Shown: one piece after another, positions 24,733 through 34,191 of the stretch
Layout: every line of letters starts with the position of its first letter
Position numbering within the stretch: position 1 is the stretch's first letter
Source of the DNA: an uncultured Eubacterium sp.
Lineage (GTDB): Bacteria > Bacillota > Clostridia > Oscillospirales > Acutalibacteraceae
Direction: 5' to 3'
Assembly (NCBI RefSeq): GCF_934525195.1
Contig: NZ_CAKSZA010000004.1
Coordinates: 173,291-237,290 of the forward strand
Length of the DNA stretch: 64,000 nt
Translations under genes and position numbers: made by a program
Notes under the pieces: model-generated
The model's input: only the letters and a program-made list of their open reading frames with translations
Databases searched by the model: none
What the model was told of the DNA's origin: nothing

Positions 24733-25929
24733 TTATTTATCCTGAAGTGCTGCGATACCAGGAAGTTCCTTGCCCTCAAGGAATTCAAGAGAAGCGCCGC
24801 CACCTGTTGAGATGTGGCTCATCTTGTCAGCGAAGCCGAGCTTTGTTACAGCTGCAACCGAGTCGCCGCCGCCGATGATTGAAACTGCGCCTGACTCTGC
24901 AACAGCGTTTGCTACTGCGATTGTACCTGCTGCGAAGTTATCCCATTCAGATACGCCCATAGGACCGTTCCAAATTACTGTGCCTGCGCCCTTGATAGCG
25001 TCAACGAAAAGTTCCATTGACTTAGGACCGATGTCAAGACCCATCCAACCGTCAGGAATTTCATCGGAGCTGACAATCTTTGCTTCAGTGTCGGCAGCAT
25101 ACTCTCTGCCAACCTTATTATCAACAGGGATAAGGAACTTAACGCCCTTTGCCTCTGCGTCAGCCATCATTTGACCTGCCTTTTCAACCCAGTCAGCCTC
25201 AAGAAGAGAGTCGCCGATTGAGTGGCCGAGGTACTTCATAAATGTGTAAGCCATACCACCGCCGATGATGATAGTATCGCACTTGTCGATAAGGTTTGAA
25301 ATTACGCCAATCTTATCAGAAACCTTTGCACCGCCGAGGATTGCAACGAGAGGTCTCTTTGGATTTGCAAGAGCGCCGCCCATAAACTTGATTTCCTTTT
25401 GGATGAGGAAACCGCAAACAGCAGGAAGATAAGCCGCAACGCCTGTTGTTGAGCAGTGTGCTCTGTGAGCTGTACCGAATGCATCGTTAACAAAGATGTC
25501 TGCAAGAGAAGCAAGTTCCTTTGAGAAGTTCTCTTCGTTCTTTGTTTCTTCTTTTCTGTATCTTACGTTTTCAAGAAGCATAACCTCACCGTCTTTAAGC
25601 TCAGCTGCAAGTTTCTTTGCATTTTCGCCTACAACCTCAGGGTCTTCTGCAAGTTTAACCTCTGTGCCGAGGTACTCGGAGAGCTTCTTTGCAACAGGAG
25701 CGAGGCTGAACTCAGGCTTGTATTCTCCCTTAGGTCTGCCAAGGTGTGAGCAAAGAATAACCTTTGCACCGTGCTCCATCAAATACTTGATTGTCGGCAA
25801 AGCTGCCACAATTCTCTTATCATTTGTGATTTCGCCGTCCATAAGAGGAACGTTGAAGTCACAGCGGGCAAGAACTCTTTTACCCTTTACATCAATATCT
25901 TCAATAGTCTTTTTGTTAAGTGCTTCCAT
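24733..25929 (-). CDS. pgk: phosphoglycerate kinase
   Basis: 398 residues. N-terminal Arg-Cys-Asp-Phe-Asn-Val-Pro (22-28) and Ser-His-Leu-Gly-Arg-Pro-Lys-Gly (62-69) form the 3-phosphoglycerate site; the C-terminal Gly-Gly-Gly-Asp-Ser near 350 and Ser-Thr-Gly-Gly-Gly-Ala-Ser near 372 form the nucleotide site. Makes ATP from 1,3-bisphosphoglycerate. First gene of the lower-glycolysis unit, with its own promoter and an AAGGAG ribosome site. Confidence 0.96.
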   Translation of the reverse strand: MEALNKKTIEDIDVKGKRVLARCDFNVPLMDGEITNDKRIVAALPTIKYLMEHGAKVILCSHLGRPKGEYKPEFSLAPVAKKLSEYLGTEVKLAEDPEVVGENAKKLAAELKDGEVMLLENVRYRKEETKNEENFSKELASLADIFVNDAFGTAHRAHCSTTGVAAYLPAVCGFLIQKEIKFMGGALANPKRPLVAILGGAKVSDKIGVISNLIDKCDTIIIGGGMAYTFMKYLGHSIGDSLLEADWVEKAGQMMADAEAKGVKFLIPVDNKVGREYAADTEAKIVSSDEIPDGWMGLDIGPKSMELFVDAIKGAGTVIWNGPMGVSEWDNFAAGTIAVANAVAESGAVSIIGGGDSVAAVTKLGFADKMSHISTGGGASLEFLEGKELPGIAALQDK

Positions 25930-25962
25930 AATAAATCTCCTTTATGAATTTTTAACAATAAC

Positions 25963-25991
25963 ATTATACAGTATCTTAATTGATAAATCAA
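25963..25991 (-). promoter_or_regulatory. sigma-A promoter of pgk-tpiA-gpmI
   Basis: On the minus strand TTGATT (25991-25986), 17-base spacer, TATAAT (25968-25963), about 34 bases before the pgk ATG. Confidence 0.8.
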
Positions 25992-26004
25992 TAAAAAATG
26001 TTAA

Positions 26005-26946
26005 TTATTTAACAAATTCTGTTGTAACCTTTACAATGTTTTCTGCCGAAAGACCAAACTGCTTGAGAAGATCTTTTGCAGGGCCTGAATGACCGAATTC
26101 GTCATTAACACCGATACGCTTTACAGGGGTAGGACACTTTTCTGAAAGGCAAGCACATACGGCTTCGCCCAAACCGCCGATAATATTGTGTTCCTCAACT
26201 GTTACAACCTTGCCTGTTTTCTTTGCAGAAGCAACGATGAGTTCGTCATCAAGAGGCTTGATTGTGGCAATGTTGATGATTTCCGCATCAATGCCGTTTT
26301 CTGCAAGAATCTTGCCTGCTTCGATAGCCTCGGCAACCATAAGACCGTTTGCAACGATAGTTACATCCTTGCCCTCTTTAACGATTTCGCCTTTGCCGAT
26401 TTCAAACTTATAGCTGTCATCGTGGAACACAGGAACAGCAAGTCTGCCGAATCTCAAATATACAGGACCTTCGTATTCATAAGCAGCCTTAACAGCCTGC
26501 TTTGCTTCAACATCATCAGCCGGACAAATAACAACCATACCCGGAATAGAACGCATAAGTGCAAAATCCTCGCAACATTGATGGCTTGCGCCGTCCTCAC
26601 CAACAGAGATACCTGCGTGAGTTGCACCGATTTTTACATTAAGATGCGGATAGCCGATTGAGTTACGAACCTGCTCAAAAGCTCTGCCTGCCGCAAACAT
26701 AGCAAATGATGAAGCAAAAGGAACGAGTCCCATAGTGCTCATACCTGCTGCGGCACAAATCATATTTGCTTCTGCGATACCGCAGTTGAAGTGTCTGTCA
26801 GGATATTCTTTTTTGAAAATGCCTGTTTTTGTAGCAGCCGCAAGGTCGGCGTCAAGAACAACAAGCTTATCTGCTCCGCCTGCTGCAAGCTCTTTAAGTG
26901 CGTTTCCGTAGCTGTCACGGGTAGCAATACATTTTACTTCGCTCAT
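26005..26946 (-). CDS. transketolase, C-terminal subunit
   Basis: 313 residues covering the pyrimidine-binding and C-terminal domains of transketolase: Gly-Ile-Ala-Glu-Ala-Asn-Met near residue 57 (catalytic Glu of the cofactor site), Ala-Thr-His-Ala-Gly-Ile near 108, and Thr-Val-Glu-Glu-His near 242. It pairs with the N-terminal subunit encoded just upstream; the two make one active enzyme as in many clostridia and archaea. A GGAGG site overlaps the stop of that gene, two bases before this ATG, so production is coupled. Confidence 0.93.
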   Translation of the reverse strand: MSEVKCIATRDSYGNALKELAAGGADKLVVLDADLAAATKTGIFKKEYPDRHFNCGIAEANMICAAAGMSTMGLVPFASSFAMFAAGRAFEQVRNSIGYPHLNVKIGATHAGISVGEDGASHQCCEDFALMRSIPGMVVICPADDVEAKQAVKAAYEYEGPVYLRFGRLAVPVFHDDSYKFEIGKGEIVKEGKDVTIVANGLMVAEAIEAGKILAENGIDAEIINIATIKPLDDELIVASAKKTGKVVTVEEHNIIGGLGEAVCACLSEKCPTPVKRIGVNDEFGHSGPAKDLLKQFGLSAENIVKVTTEFVK

Positions 26947-26948
26947 AC

Positions 26949-27788
26949 TTACGCCTCCAATTCTGCCAACTTGGCATTCAATTCTGCCATTGCGATGTTA
27001 TATTCTTCTTCGTTTGGAGCTTTACCGTGCCATCCAACTTGATTTTCCATATAGGAAACGCCCTTGCCCTTAACGGTTTTCATAATAATTGCAAATGGCT
27101 TGTTTGACTTGTGGAAAGCGTCAAATGCCTTTTCAAGTTCATCAAAATCGTTGCCGTCAATAGTAACAACTTCAAAACCGAAAGCCTTAACTTTTTCGTC
27201 AATAGGCTCAGCTGACATAACCTCGCTGCAAGGGCCGTCAATTTGAAGTCCGTTGCAGTCAATAATGATGCAGAGATTGTCAAGTTTGTACTGATGAGCA
27301 AACATCATTGCTTCCCAAACCTGACCTTCTTCGATTTCGCCGTCACCGAGAACAGAATAAACATTGACATCCTTGCCAAGATACTTTGCGCCCTTTGCCA
27401 TACCGACAGCAACGCTGATACCCTGACCGAGAGAACCTGTGCTCATATCAATACCCGGAACAGTATTCATATTTGGATGTCCCTGAAGATATGAATCAAT
27501 GTGACGGAGAGTTTTTAAATCTTCAACCGGGAAAAAGCCTTTGTATGCAAGTGCGGCATACAAACCCGGTGCACAGTGACCCTTTGAAAGAACAAGTCTG
27601 TCTCTGTCATCCCACTTAGGTTCGGCAGGATTAACTCTCATTTCTTTATCATAAAGATAAGCAAAAACATCTGTCGCAGAAAGTGAACCGCCCGGATGTC
27701 CTGCTTTTGCATTGTAAGTGCCTTCGATTATACCCATACGGATTTTTGTGGCATAAATCTCAAGCTCTTTTTTACATAATGAATCCAT
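26949..27788 (-). CDS. transketolase, N-terminal (TPP-binding) subunit
   Basis: 279 residues with the thiamine pyrophosphate motif Gly-Asp-Gly-Glu-Ile-Glu-Glu-Gly near 148 through Asp-Cys-Asn near 177, plus Gly-His-Pro-Gly-Gly-Ser near 30 and Leu-Ser-Lys-Gly-His near 66. Transfers two-carbon units between sugar phosphates in the pentose phosphate pathway, the route to ribose and erythrose 4-phosphate in anaerobes without an oxidative branch. AAGGAG precedes the ATG. Confidence 0.93.
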   Translation of the reverse strand: MDSLCKKELEIYATKIRMGIIEGTYNAKAGHPGGSLSATDVFAYLYDKEMRVNPAEPKWDDRDRLVLSKGHCAPGLYAALAYKGFFPVEDLKTLRHIDSYLQGHPNMNTVPGIDMSTGSLGQGISVAVGMAKGAKYLGKDVNVYSVLGDGEIEEGQVWEAMMFAHQYKLDNLCIIIDCNGLQIDGPCSEVMSAEPIDEKVKAFGFEVVTIDGNDFDELEKAFDAFHKSNKPFAIIMKTVKGKGVSYMENQVGWHGKAPNEEEYNIAMAELNAKLAELEA

Positions 27789-27830
27789 AAAAAAGCTCCT
27801 TTGCTAATTATCTGATTTATTTTCCCTTTT

Positions 27831-27859
27831 ATTGTAACAAATTATTATTAAATGTGCAA
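27831..27859 (-). promoter_or_regulatory. sigma-A promoter of the transketolase operon
   Basis: On the minus strand TTGCAC (27859-27854), 17-base spacer, TACAAT (27836-27831). Confidence 0.7.
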
Positions 27860-27930
27860 GAGAAAAGCAACGGATGGTAACCATATTGTAATCTTTTATA
27901 TACTAATGTTTATTTTATACAAATATCATA

Positions 27931-27959
27931 TTGATTTATACCCTGAATATGTGTATAAT
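27931..27959 (+). promoter_or_regulatory. sigma-A promoter of the GT-C/GT2 pair
   Basis: TTGATT (27931-27936), 17-base spacer, TATAAT (27954-27959), about 32 bases before the ATG at 27992. Confidence 0.8.
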
Positions 27960-27991
27960 TAACATTAAAGACACAAATAAAAGGAGATAAT

Positions 27992-29569
27992 ATGAAACAA
28001 TTAACCGAAGCAAAAGAAAAACGACTCTCTGAAAAAATATTGAAAACGCTAAAAGGGGTTATATCGGTTTTGCCTTTCATTTCGTTGTTTATGATGAAGT
28101 GGAAAACCGACTCTGATACATACTGGATTATCAAAACAGGTGAATACATCTGCAAAAACGGAATACCTACAAAAGACTTCCTTACTTTCCACACCGATAT
28201 GGACCTTGTTGTTCAGCAATGGCTGTCGGATGTAATATTTTATAAACTGTACAGTTCTATGGGCTTTTTAGGTCCTATGCTGCTTGTACTTGTAATGTTC
28301 ACGGTTTTTTTGCTTTTGTTTAAAAAACTATGTCTTGAAATTTCAGATAAGCCTATTGTTGCAAATGTTGCAACATTTTTAGCCGGAAGTGCCATGACGG
28401 CATATATGGTTACGAGACCTCAAATCTTTACATATTCAATAACACTTATCGAACTGATTTGCCTTGAAAGATTTATAAAAGACGGCAAATATAAGCATTT
28501 ATTTGTATTGCCCGTTTTGTCCGTTTTGGTTGTAAACCTTCATGCGTCAATGTGGACAATGCTGTTTATATTATTGTTGCCATTTTTAGCAAACGCACTG
28601 CCGATAAAAATCAAAGGCAAGTCCATAGCTTGTTGCAAGCTTATGCCGCTTATTGTAACAGCAGTTGTAATGGCTGCTTGCGGTCTTATCACTCCATACG
28701 GAATTAAAGGCTTGACATTCCTTTTTACAACATCAATCGGCAACAAAGTAAACGGCATTATAAACGAACTCAACCCTCTTGTATTTTCTTTTGATATTAC
28801 AAGCATTTCCAGATGGCTTGAATTAATCACAATTCTTTGCATTTATATTTTCTATAAAAAAGGCAAGACAAATCTAAGATACGGTTTGCTCACTGCAGGC
28901 ACGGCATTTATGATGCTTATGTACATCAAGCTGATACCGTATTTCATCATTTGCGCCGTTCCGTCAACGCTTAAATATATTGACAACATCGACTTCCGTG
29001 GTGCTTTTGAAAAAATGGTGAAGAAAGACCAAGAAGCAAAGAAAAAGACAAACAAGAAAGAATCAAAGGGTCTTATCAAAATAACCGTTGCACTCATATT
29101 TGTCTTTTCGATAATAATCGTCGGCACTCTGGCAAGCGGTGTATATAACGAAGCTTCAAACTACATAAAATATGACGGCGGAAGCAAGACAACTCAGCGT
29201 ATGGATGCCGCAATAACCGCTATGCAGAACGATATTGACGAGAACAATGTCACAGATTTGAAATTATTTAACGGTTTCAACGCCGGCGGTTATCTTGAAT
29301 TCAAGGGCTACACAACATACATTGATGCCCGTGCAGATTCTTTTGTTGAAGAAGCCAATCACGATTTTGATTATTTGACAGAATATTTCAAAATTGCAGA
29401 CGGCAAAATGTATTACAAAAAGGTTTTTGACAAATACAATTTCAACTATGCATTAATTGAAAAAAGTTCTGAAAAACCGCTATATGTCAATCTAAAAAAC
29501 GACAAAGATTACAAGCTGATATTCAAAAACAAGGAATATGCAGTATTCAAAAAAATAAATCAGAATTAG
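27992..29569 (+). CDS. GT-C-like multi-pass membrane glycosyltransferase candidate
   Basis: 525 residues. After a basic N terminus there are about ten membrane helices. The first external loop has Asp-Ser-Asp-Thr-Tyr-Trp-Ile-Ile-Lys-Thr-Gly-Glu and Ile-Pro-Thr-Lys-Asp-Phe then Gln-Gln-Trp-Leu-Ser, the layout of GT-C proteins that use polyprenyl-phosphate sugars. The last 140 residues form an external domain with Gly-Gly-Tyr-Leu-Glu-Phe and Tyr-Ile-Asp-Ala-Arg-Ala-Asp, also typical of this poorly described group. The next gene is a dolichyl-phosphate-sugar-synthase-like GT2, the enzyme that would supply the lipid-linked donor. Acceptor unknown. Confidence 0.65.
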   Translation: MKQLTEAKEKRLSEKILKTLKGVISVLPFISLFMMKWKTDSDTYWIIKTGEYICKNGIPTKDFLTFHTDMDLVVQQWLSDVIFYKLYSSMGFLGPMLLVLVMFTVFLLLFKKLCLEISDKPIVANVATFLAGSAMTAYMVTRPQIFTYSITLIELICLERFIKDGKYKHLFVLPVLSVLVVNLHASMWTMLFILLLPFLANALPIKIKGKSIACCKLMPLIVTAVVMAACGLITPYGIKGLTFLFTTSIGNKVNGIINELNPLVFSFDITSISRWLELITILCIYIFYKKGKTNLRYGLLTAGTAFMMLMYIKLIPYFIICAVPSTLKYIDNIDFRGAFEKMVKKDQEAKKKTNKKESKGLIKITVALIFVFSIIIVGTLASGVYNEASNYIKYDGGSKTTQRMDAAITAMQNDIDENNVTDLKLFNGFNAGGYLEFKGYTTYIDARADSFVEEANHDFDYLTEYFKIADGKMYYKKVFDKYNFNYALIEKSSEKPLYVNLKNDKDYKLIFKNKEYAVFKKINQN

Positions 29570-29579
29570 GAAACAAACA

Positions 29580-30512
29580 ATGAAAACAGCAGTAATTATA
29601 CCTTGCTACAATGAAGCAAAAACGATTGAAAAAGTAATAAAAGATTTTCGTGAGAATTTGCCGCACGCAGACATATATGTCTATGACAACAATTCAACCG
29701 ACGGCACATACGAAATTGCAAAAAAAGCCGGTGCGACAGTCAGAAAAGAAGTTCGCCAAGGCAAAGGAAATGTTGTGCGCTCAATGTTCAGAGATATTGA
29801 GGCTGATTGCTACATTATGGCAGACGGCGACAACACCTACCCTGCATCGTTTGCACCCGTTCTTGAAAAAGAAGTGCTTGAAGGCAGAGCCGATATGGCA
29901 GTCGGTGACCGATTGAGTTCTACATATTTTGAAATGAACAAGCGCCGTTTTCACAATTTCGGAAATGTTCTTGTTAAAGATATGATCAACTTCCTTTTTC
30001 ACTCAAAAATCAACGATGTAATGAGCGGAGCAAGAGCATTTAGCCGTGATTTTGCAAAGTCATTCCCTGTTCTGTGCAAAGGCTTTGAAATTGAAACAGA
30101 AATGACAATATTTGCACTTGATAACAATTTCAGAATTGTTGAAATTCCTATTGATTACCAAGACCGTGAGGAAGGCAGTGAAAGCAAACTCAACACATAT
30201 TCGGACGGTTTCAAGGTGCTGAAAACAATCGGAATGCTGTTCAGAGATACAAAGCCTCTCACATTTTTCTCAATCATTTCCGCAATACTTATGGCAGTTG
30301 CAATCGGTTTCTTCATTCCTGTATTTGTTGAATACATCAAAACAGGTTTAGTTCCGAGAATTCCGACTTTCCTTGCGTCCGTTACTTTCGGCATCGTATC
30401 GGGAATGAATTTCTTTGCCGGAATTGTGCTGTCGGTTCTCCGCAAACAACACAGACAAGTATTCGAAACAAATCTCAACATAATCAGAATGCTTGACAAA
30501 AACGATAAATAA
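29580..30512 (+). CDS. GT2 glycosyltransferase, polyprenyl-phosphate sugar synthase-like
   Basis: 310 residues. The GT-A domain (1-225) has Ile-Pro-Cys-Tyr-Asn-Glu near 8, Tyr-Asp-Asn-Asn-Ser-Thr-Asp near 35, Met-Ala-Asp-Gly-Asp-Asn near 82 (the metal-binding DxD) and a Ser-Gly-Ala-Arg-Ala-Phe near 146. Two C-terminal helices (about 230-255, 265-290) anchor it. Members transfer a hexose to polyprenyl phosphate at the inner membrane face, here presumably for the GT-C protein 10 bases upstream. It has the AGGAAA ribosome site just after that stop. Confidence 0.88.
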   Translation: MKTAVIIPCYNEAKTIEKVIKDFRENLPHADIYVYDNNSTDGTYEIAKKAGATVRKEVRQGKGNVVRSMFRDIEADCYIMADGDNTYPASFAPVLEKEVLEGRADMAVGDRLSSTYFEMNKRRFHNFGNVLVKDMINFLFHSKINDVMSGARAFSRDFAKSFPVLCKGFEIETEMTIFALDNNFRIVEIPIDYQDREEGSESKLNTYSDGFKVLKTIGMLFRDTKPLTFFSIISAILMAVAIGFFIPVFVEYIKTGLVPRIPTFLASVTFGIVSGMNFFAGIVLSVLRKQHRQVFETNLNIIRMLDKNDK

Positions 30513-30522
30513 AACTACAAAT

Positions 30523-30563
30523 AAAAAGTCAGTCCTTAAAGAATTCAAAAGGACTGACTTTTT
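30523..30563. terminator. bidirectional terminator between GT2 and TVP38 genes
   Basis: A 15-bp perfect stem (AAAAAGTCAGTCCTT and complement) with an 11-base loop, A-run and T-run on opposite sides. It serves the converging plus and minus genes. Confidence 0.92.
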
Positions 30564-30566
30564 TAT

Positions 30567-31283
30567 TTATGCATTGAGTTTTTGTTTTTTGTCGTTATGT
30601 TTTTTGTAGATAATTGCACAAACGCCTGAGGCAACGGCTGTCAAAACAAATATAGTCACAGCAGATTTTATATTTTTGTTCATCAATTCATTGCCGCAAA
30701 TCGTCGAAGTTATAATTGATGGAATTCGAGCGATTGTTGTTATTGCAAAAAATCTAAACAAGTTGATATCCGATGCCGAAACGATATATGTAAAAATGTC
30801 TTTTGGCGTTCCCGGGATGAGATAAAATATCCACAAAAAAAGATTTTGATTATCCGTATTGCTCAAAACTTTAAGTTGTTTCATTTGTTCTTCATTTACA
30901 AACGCACCGATGAACGCCTGTCCAAAAGCTTTTGAAAGAAAGACGATTACAAGAGAGCCTAAAAATGTGCCGATTGAGCAATAAAGAAGTCCTCCCCAAG
31001 TACCGAAAGCGTAACCTGACGCAATCTCCAAAGGTTCGGCAGGAATAATTTTAATCACAGTTTGAAATGCACGAATAAATATAAACACAACCGCACTGAA
31101 ACTCTTGTATTGCGACAACCAAGCATCAAAACTTTTTGTGTCGGATACGAATTCGGTCAGTTGTTTGCCAACGGTGAAATACACTGCCAGAAACAAGGCA
31201 ACAAGAAAAGCGAATGCCACACCATAAATTATGCAAACATTTTTCGGCGGAATCTTGAAGTATTTTTTAAGCAGTTTCATCAT
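30567..31283 (-). CDS. TVP38/TMEM64-family (DedA-superfamily) membrane protein
   Basis: 238 residues with about six membrane helices and the VTT/SNARE-associated motif Glu-Pro-Leu-Glu-Ile-Ala-Ser-Gly-Tyr-Ala-Phe-Gly near residue 85, then a Phe-Leu-Gly-Ser near 105 and a Phe-x5-Pro-Gly-x-Pro-Lys-Asp near 155. Members act in lipid handling or lipid-carrier transport at the membrane. Two adjacent ATG codons lie behind GAGGAGG (31283 and 31280); either may be used. The start overlaps the end of the GT8 gene by 17 bases, so the pair is translationally coupled. Confidence 0.85.
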   Translation of the reverse strand: MMKLLKKYFKIPPKNVCIIYGVAFAFLVALFLAVYFTVGKQLTEFVSDTKSFDAWLSQYKSFSAVVFIFIRAFQTVIKIIPAEPLEIASGYAFGTWGGLLYCSIGTFLGSLVIVFLSKAFGQAFIGAFVNEEQMKQLKVLSNTDNQNLFLWIFYLIPGTPKDIFTYIVSASDINLFRFFAITTIARIPSIITSTICGNELMNKNIKSAVTIFVLTAVASGVCAIIYKKHNDKKQKLNA

Positions 31284-32103
31284 AATACCTCCTCGGTTGC
31301 AGGCTCGGCATTCGATTATAATAATGCCAATAGCCGTCCAACACACCTTTATATCCGTTTTTCCACGGTTTGTACTTGCCGTTGAAATGAATAATATCCG
31401 TATGTTCATTTGCATATTCCATTGCTTTTTCAAGAGGCATTTTCTTCAAAAGCCGTGCAAAGCAACGCTCGTCAAGATTGATGACATATTCATCATAAAG
31501 ACCGATTAAACCGTCATACATAATATTGATTACATCTTGGTCGGCAAGAAACAATATTGACTTTTTCTTTTTTATAATATCAAACACCCTGTCTGCCGAA
31601 AAAATCTTTCGCATAAGGTCAAGATTAAACAGCATTATACCTGCATTGACATATCTTTTTGATTTTTTGATGCCAAGTCTTTTTCTGTTCCACAAATCCA
31701 TTGTGCCGTCAAAATGCTTTGCGGCAATCAAAACATTGCCGTTGAAATCGGAATTATAAAAATCATCAAGACGATTGATAACAACGGTGTCGGGGTCGAT
31801 ATACAAAATTCGGTCAAGGTCGTTTGGCAAAAGTTCGCTTGCAAAAATTCTATAATATGTTTCCTTAGAAATTCGTTTGCAAGTCGGAGCAGAGTCAAAC
31901 AAAGAGTTGTCAACCTTTATAGGATGAAAACAGATGTTTGTATTTTTTGTCACCGAATTAATTTCCCTAAAATCCGCAATGGTAAGCGATGAATGAACGA
32001 TATACAAATCAATCCTTGTTCCCTCATTTGAGCAAGCAATTGATTTGAGCATTGTGCACAACGGCAAAACATATCCGCTGTTTAGAGTTACCAACATATT
32101 CAT
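31267..32103 (-). CDS. glycosyltransferase family 8 protein
   Basis: 278 residues. GT8 marks are Ala/Leu-Asn-Ser-Gly-Tyr-Val at the start, Asp-Pro-Asp-Thr-Val-Val near 102 (metal-binding DxD), Val-Asn-Ala-Gly-Ile-Met-Leu-Phe-Asn near 151, Asp-Gln-Asp-Val-Ile-Asn near 190 and a C-terminal His-Phe-Asn-Gly-Lys-Tyr-Lys-Pro-Trp. Such enzymes add galactose or glucose from UDP-sugars to surface polysaccharides. The ATG at 32103 has AAGGAG 8 bases upstream; a GTG two codons earlier is too close to it. Confidence 0.9.
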   Translation of the reverse strand: MNMLVTLNSGYVLPLCTMLKSIACSNEGTRIDLYIVHSSLTIADFREINSVTKNTNICFHPIKVDNSLFDSAPTCKRISKETYYRIFASELLPNDLDRILYIDPDTVVINRLDDFYNSDFNGNVLIAAKHFDGTMDLWNRKRLGIKKSKRYVNAGIMLFNLDLMRKIFSADRVFDIIKKKKSILFLADQDVINIMYDGLIGLYDEYVINLDERCFARLLKKMPLEKAMEYANEHTDIIHFNGKYKPWKNGYKGVLDGYWHYYNRMPSLQPRRYYDETA

Positions 32104-32409
32104 ATCCACATCTCCTTAATTCACAAATATATAAGCATAAGCCACCGAAATCGGTTGAAAAGATATGACCTTTTATGTTCTAAAGTTTAACATTGCTTTT
32201 TTCATATTGTGTTAAAGAAAAGGAAAGAACTGATAAAGATTCTTACAAAAGAATAAACAAATTCACCTTTTCTCTAATATTAAGAATACAACACGGAAAT
32301 TATTTTTTGGTGACAAGTTCAATTACAATAATGTAAGAAAATATCTTTAAATGCACAAAATCCCCGGATTACTCCGGGGATTTAATTAATCAATATTTTC
32401 GATTAGGAA
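32104..32409. other. gene-free A/T-rich interval
   Basis: The 306 bases between GT8 and pckG hold a stem-loop at 32359-32382 and otherwise A/T-rich DNA, probably with the GT8 promoter. No ORF, repeat or RNA gene was recognised. Confidence 0.5.
32357..32384 (-). terminator. probable terminator of pckG
   Basis: AAATCCCCGG and its complement form a 10-bp stem around a 6-base loop, 28 bases past the pckG stop. The U-run is short. Confidence 0.7.
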
Positions 32410-34191
32410 TTAGTCCTTAAGTGCAGCCTTTACAGATGCAAGTTCGTCTGCAAGCTCCTTAGGAAGCCTATCGCCAAACTTAGCGTAAAGTTCATCAACA
32501 CCCTTGAGTTCTTCTTCCCAAGCGTCCTTATCAACATCAAGAATCTTGTCAACCTCTTCTTCAGTCATATCAAGACCTTCAAGGTTGATATCCTTAGCAT
32601 AAGGAAGATAACCGATAGCTGTTTCCTGAGCGTCAACCTTGCCTTCGCAACGGTCGATAATCCAGTCAAGAACTCTGAAGTTATCACCGAATCCAGGCCA
32701 CAAGAAGTTACCGTCTTCATCCTTACGGAACCAGTTAACATTGAAGATTTTAGGAGCCTTGTCCTCGTCGAGAGTTTCGCCGATTTCAATCCAGTGCTTC
32801 CAGTAGTCACCCATATTGTAACCGCAGAATGGGAGCATAGCCATAGGGTCACGACGAACTACGCCAACTGCACCTGTTGCAGCAGCTGTTGTTTCAGAAC
32901 CCATAATTGAACCTACGAATACACCGTTGTTCCAACTCTTTGACTGATATACAAGCGGAGTGAGCTTCTCACGACGACCGCCGAATACGAATGCAGAAAT
33001 CGGAACACCGTTTGGATTGTCGAATTCTGATGAAAGGCATGGGCAGTTTGCTGTCGGAGCAGTAAATCTTGAGTTTGGATGAGCGCCCTTTTCTGTTGAT
33101 GTTTGACCGTTCCAAGGATTACCCTTCCAGTCAATAGCATTTGCAGGCGGATTCTTATCAAGACCTTCCCACCAAACAGTGTTGTTGTCAAGGTTGTGAG
33201 CAACATTTGTAAAGATTGTGCCCTTCATTGTTGACTTAAGAGCGTTAGGATTTGACTTCATATTTGTACCCGGAGCAACACCGAAGAAGCCATTTTCAGG
33301 GTTGATAGCATAAAGTCTGCCGTCTTCGCCCTTCTTAATCCAAGCGATATCATCGCCTACTGTCCAAATCTTGTAGCCCTTATTTCTGTATCCTTCAGGT
33401 GGGATAAGCATTGCAAGGTTTGTCTTGCCGCAAGCTGATGGGAAAGCAGCACAGATGTACTTGATTTCGCCGTTTGGCTTTTCAAGACCGAGGATGAGCA
33501 TATGCTCTGCCTGCCAGCCTTCGTTCTTGCCGAGATATGAAGCAATACGGAGAGCAAAGCACTTCTTACCGAGAAGTACATTTCCGCCGTATGCAGAGTT
33601 AACAGAGATAATAGTATTGTCCTCAGGGAACTGAACAATCCATCTGTTTTCAGGGTCTACATTACATTTGCAGTGCATACCGCGAACCCAGTCGTTGCTG
33701 TCGCCCAAAACATCGAGTACCTTTGCGCCGACTCTTGTCATAATGTTCATGTTGAGAACAACATAGATAGAGTCTGTGATTTCGATACCGATCTTTGCAA
33801 GAGGAGAACCTACAGGACCCATTGAATAAGGGATGATGTACATTGTTCTGCCTTCGTAAGAGCCTGCTGCAATTTTATAAAGCATATCGTATGCCTTGTC
33901 AGGAGCCATCCAATGGTTTGTAGGACCGGCATCCTCTTCCTTTGTTGTACAGATAAGAGTACGATCCTCTACACGGGCAACATCGTTCTCTGCTGTTCTG
34001 TGAAGATAGCAATCAGGAAGAAGCTCTTCGTTAAGCTTAATCATTTCGCCTGTTTCAACAGCTTCAGCCTTAAGAGCGTCGATTTGCTCCTTTGAACCGT
34101 CAATCCATACAATCTTTGAAGGCTTCAAAAGTTCAACTTTTTCGTCGAGCCAAGCAAGTAAAGATGGATTCTTTGTGAGTTTTGATTCCAT
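32410..34191 (-). CDS. pckG: phosphoenolpyruvate carboxykinase (GTP)
   Basis: 593 residues, the size of the GTP-type enzyme. It has the hallmark P-loop Ser-Ala-Cys-Gly-Lys-Thr-Asn-Leu-Ala-Met near 270 with the reactive Cys, an early Arg-Thr-Met-Tyr-Ile-Ile-Pro-Tyr-Ser-Met-Gly-Pro near 115-127, and Asn-Trp-Phe-Arg-Lys-Asp near 500. It interconverts oxaloacetate and PEP using GDP/GTP; in rumen and gut anaerobes it often runs toward oxaloacetate during succinate formation. Monocistronic, with its own promoter and AAGGAG site. Confidence 0.96.
   Translation of the reverse strand: MESKLTKNPSLLAWLDEKVELLKPSKIVWIDGSKEQIDALKAEAVETGEMIKLNEELLPDCYLHRTAENDVARVEDRTLICTTKEEDAGPTNHWMAPDKAYDMLYKIAAGSYEGRTMYIIPYSMGPVGSPLAKIGIEITDSIYVVLNMNIMTRVGAKVLDVLGDSNDWVRGMHCKCNVDPENRWIVQFPEDNTIISVNSAYGGNVLLGKKCFALRIASYLGKNEGWQAEHMLILGLEKPNGEIKYICAAFPSACGKTNLAMLIPPEGYRNKGYKIWTVGDDIAWIKKGEDGRLYAINPENGFFGVAPGTNMKSNPNALKSTMKGTIFTNVAHNLDNNTVWWEGLDKNPPANAIDWKGNPWNGQTSTEKGAHPNSRFTAPTANCPCLSSEFDNPNGVPISAFVFGGRREKLTPLVYQSKSWNNGVFVGSIMGSETTAAATGAVGVVRRDPMAMLPFCGYNMGDYWKHWIEIGETLDEDKAPKIFNVNWFRKDEDGNFLWPGFGDNFRVLDWIIDRCEGKVDAQETAIGYLPYAKDINLEGLDMTEEEVDKILDVDKDAWEEELKGVDELYAKFGDRLPKELADELASVKAALKD

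Noticed and set aside
25496..26092. Plus-strand reading frame of 198 codons over pgk
   Set aside because: Antisense to pgk and its promoter and low in complexity (Ser/Phe-rich).
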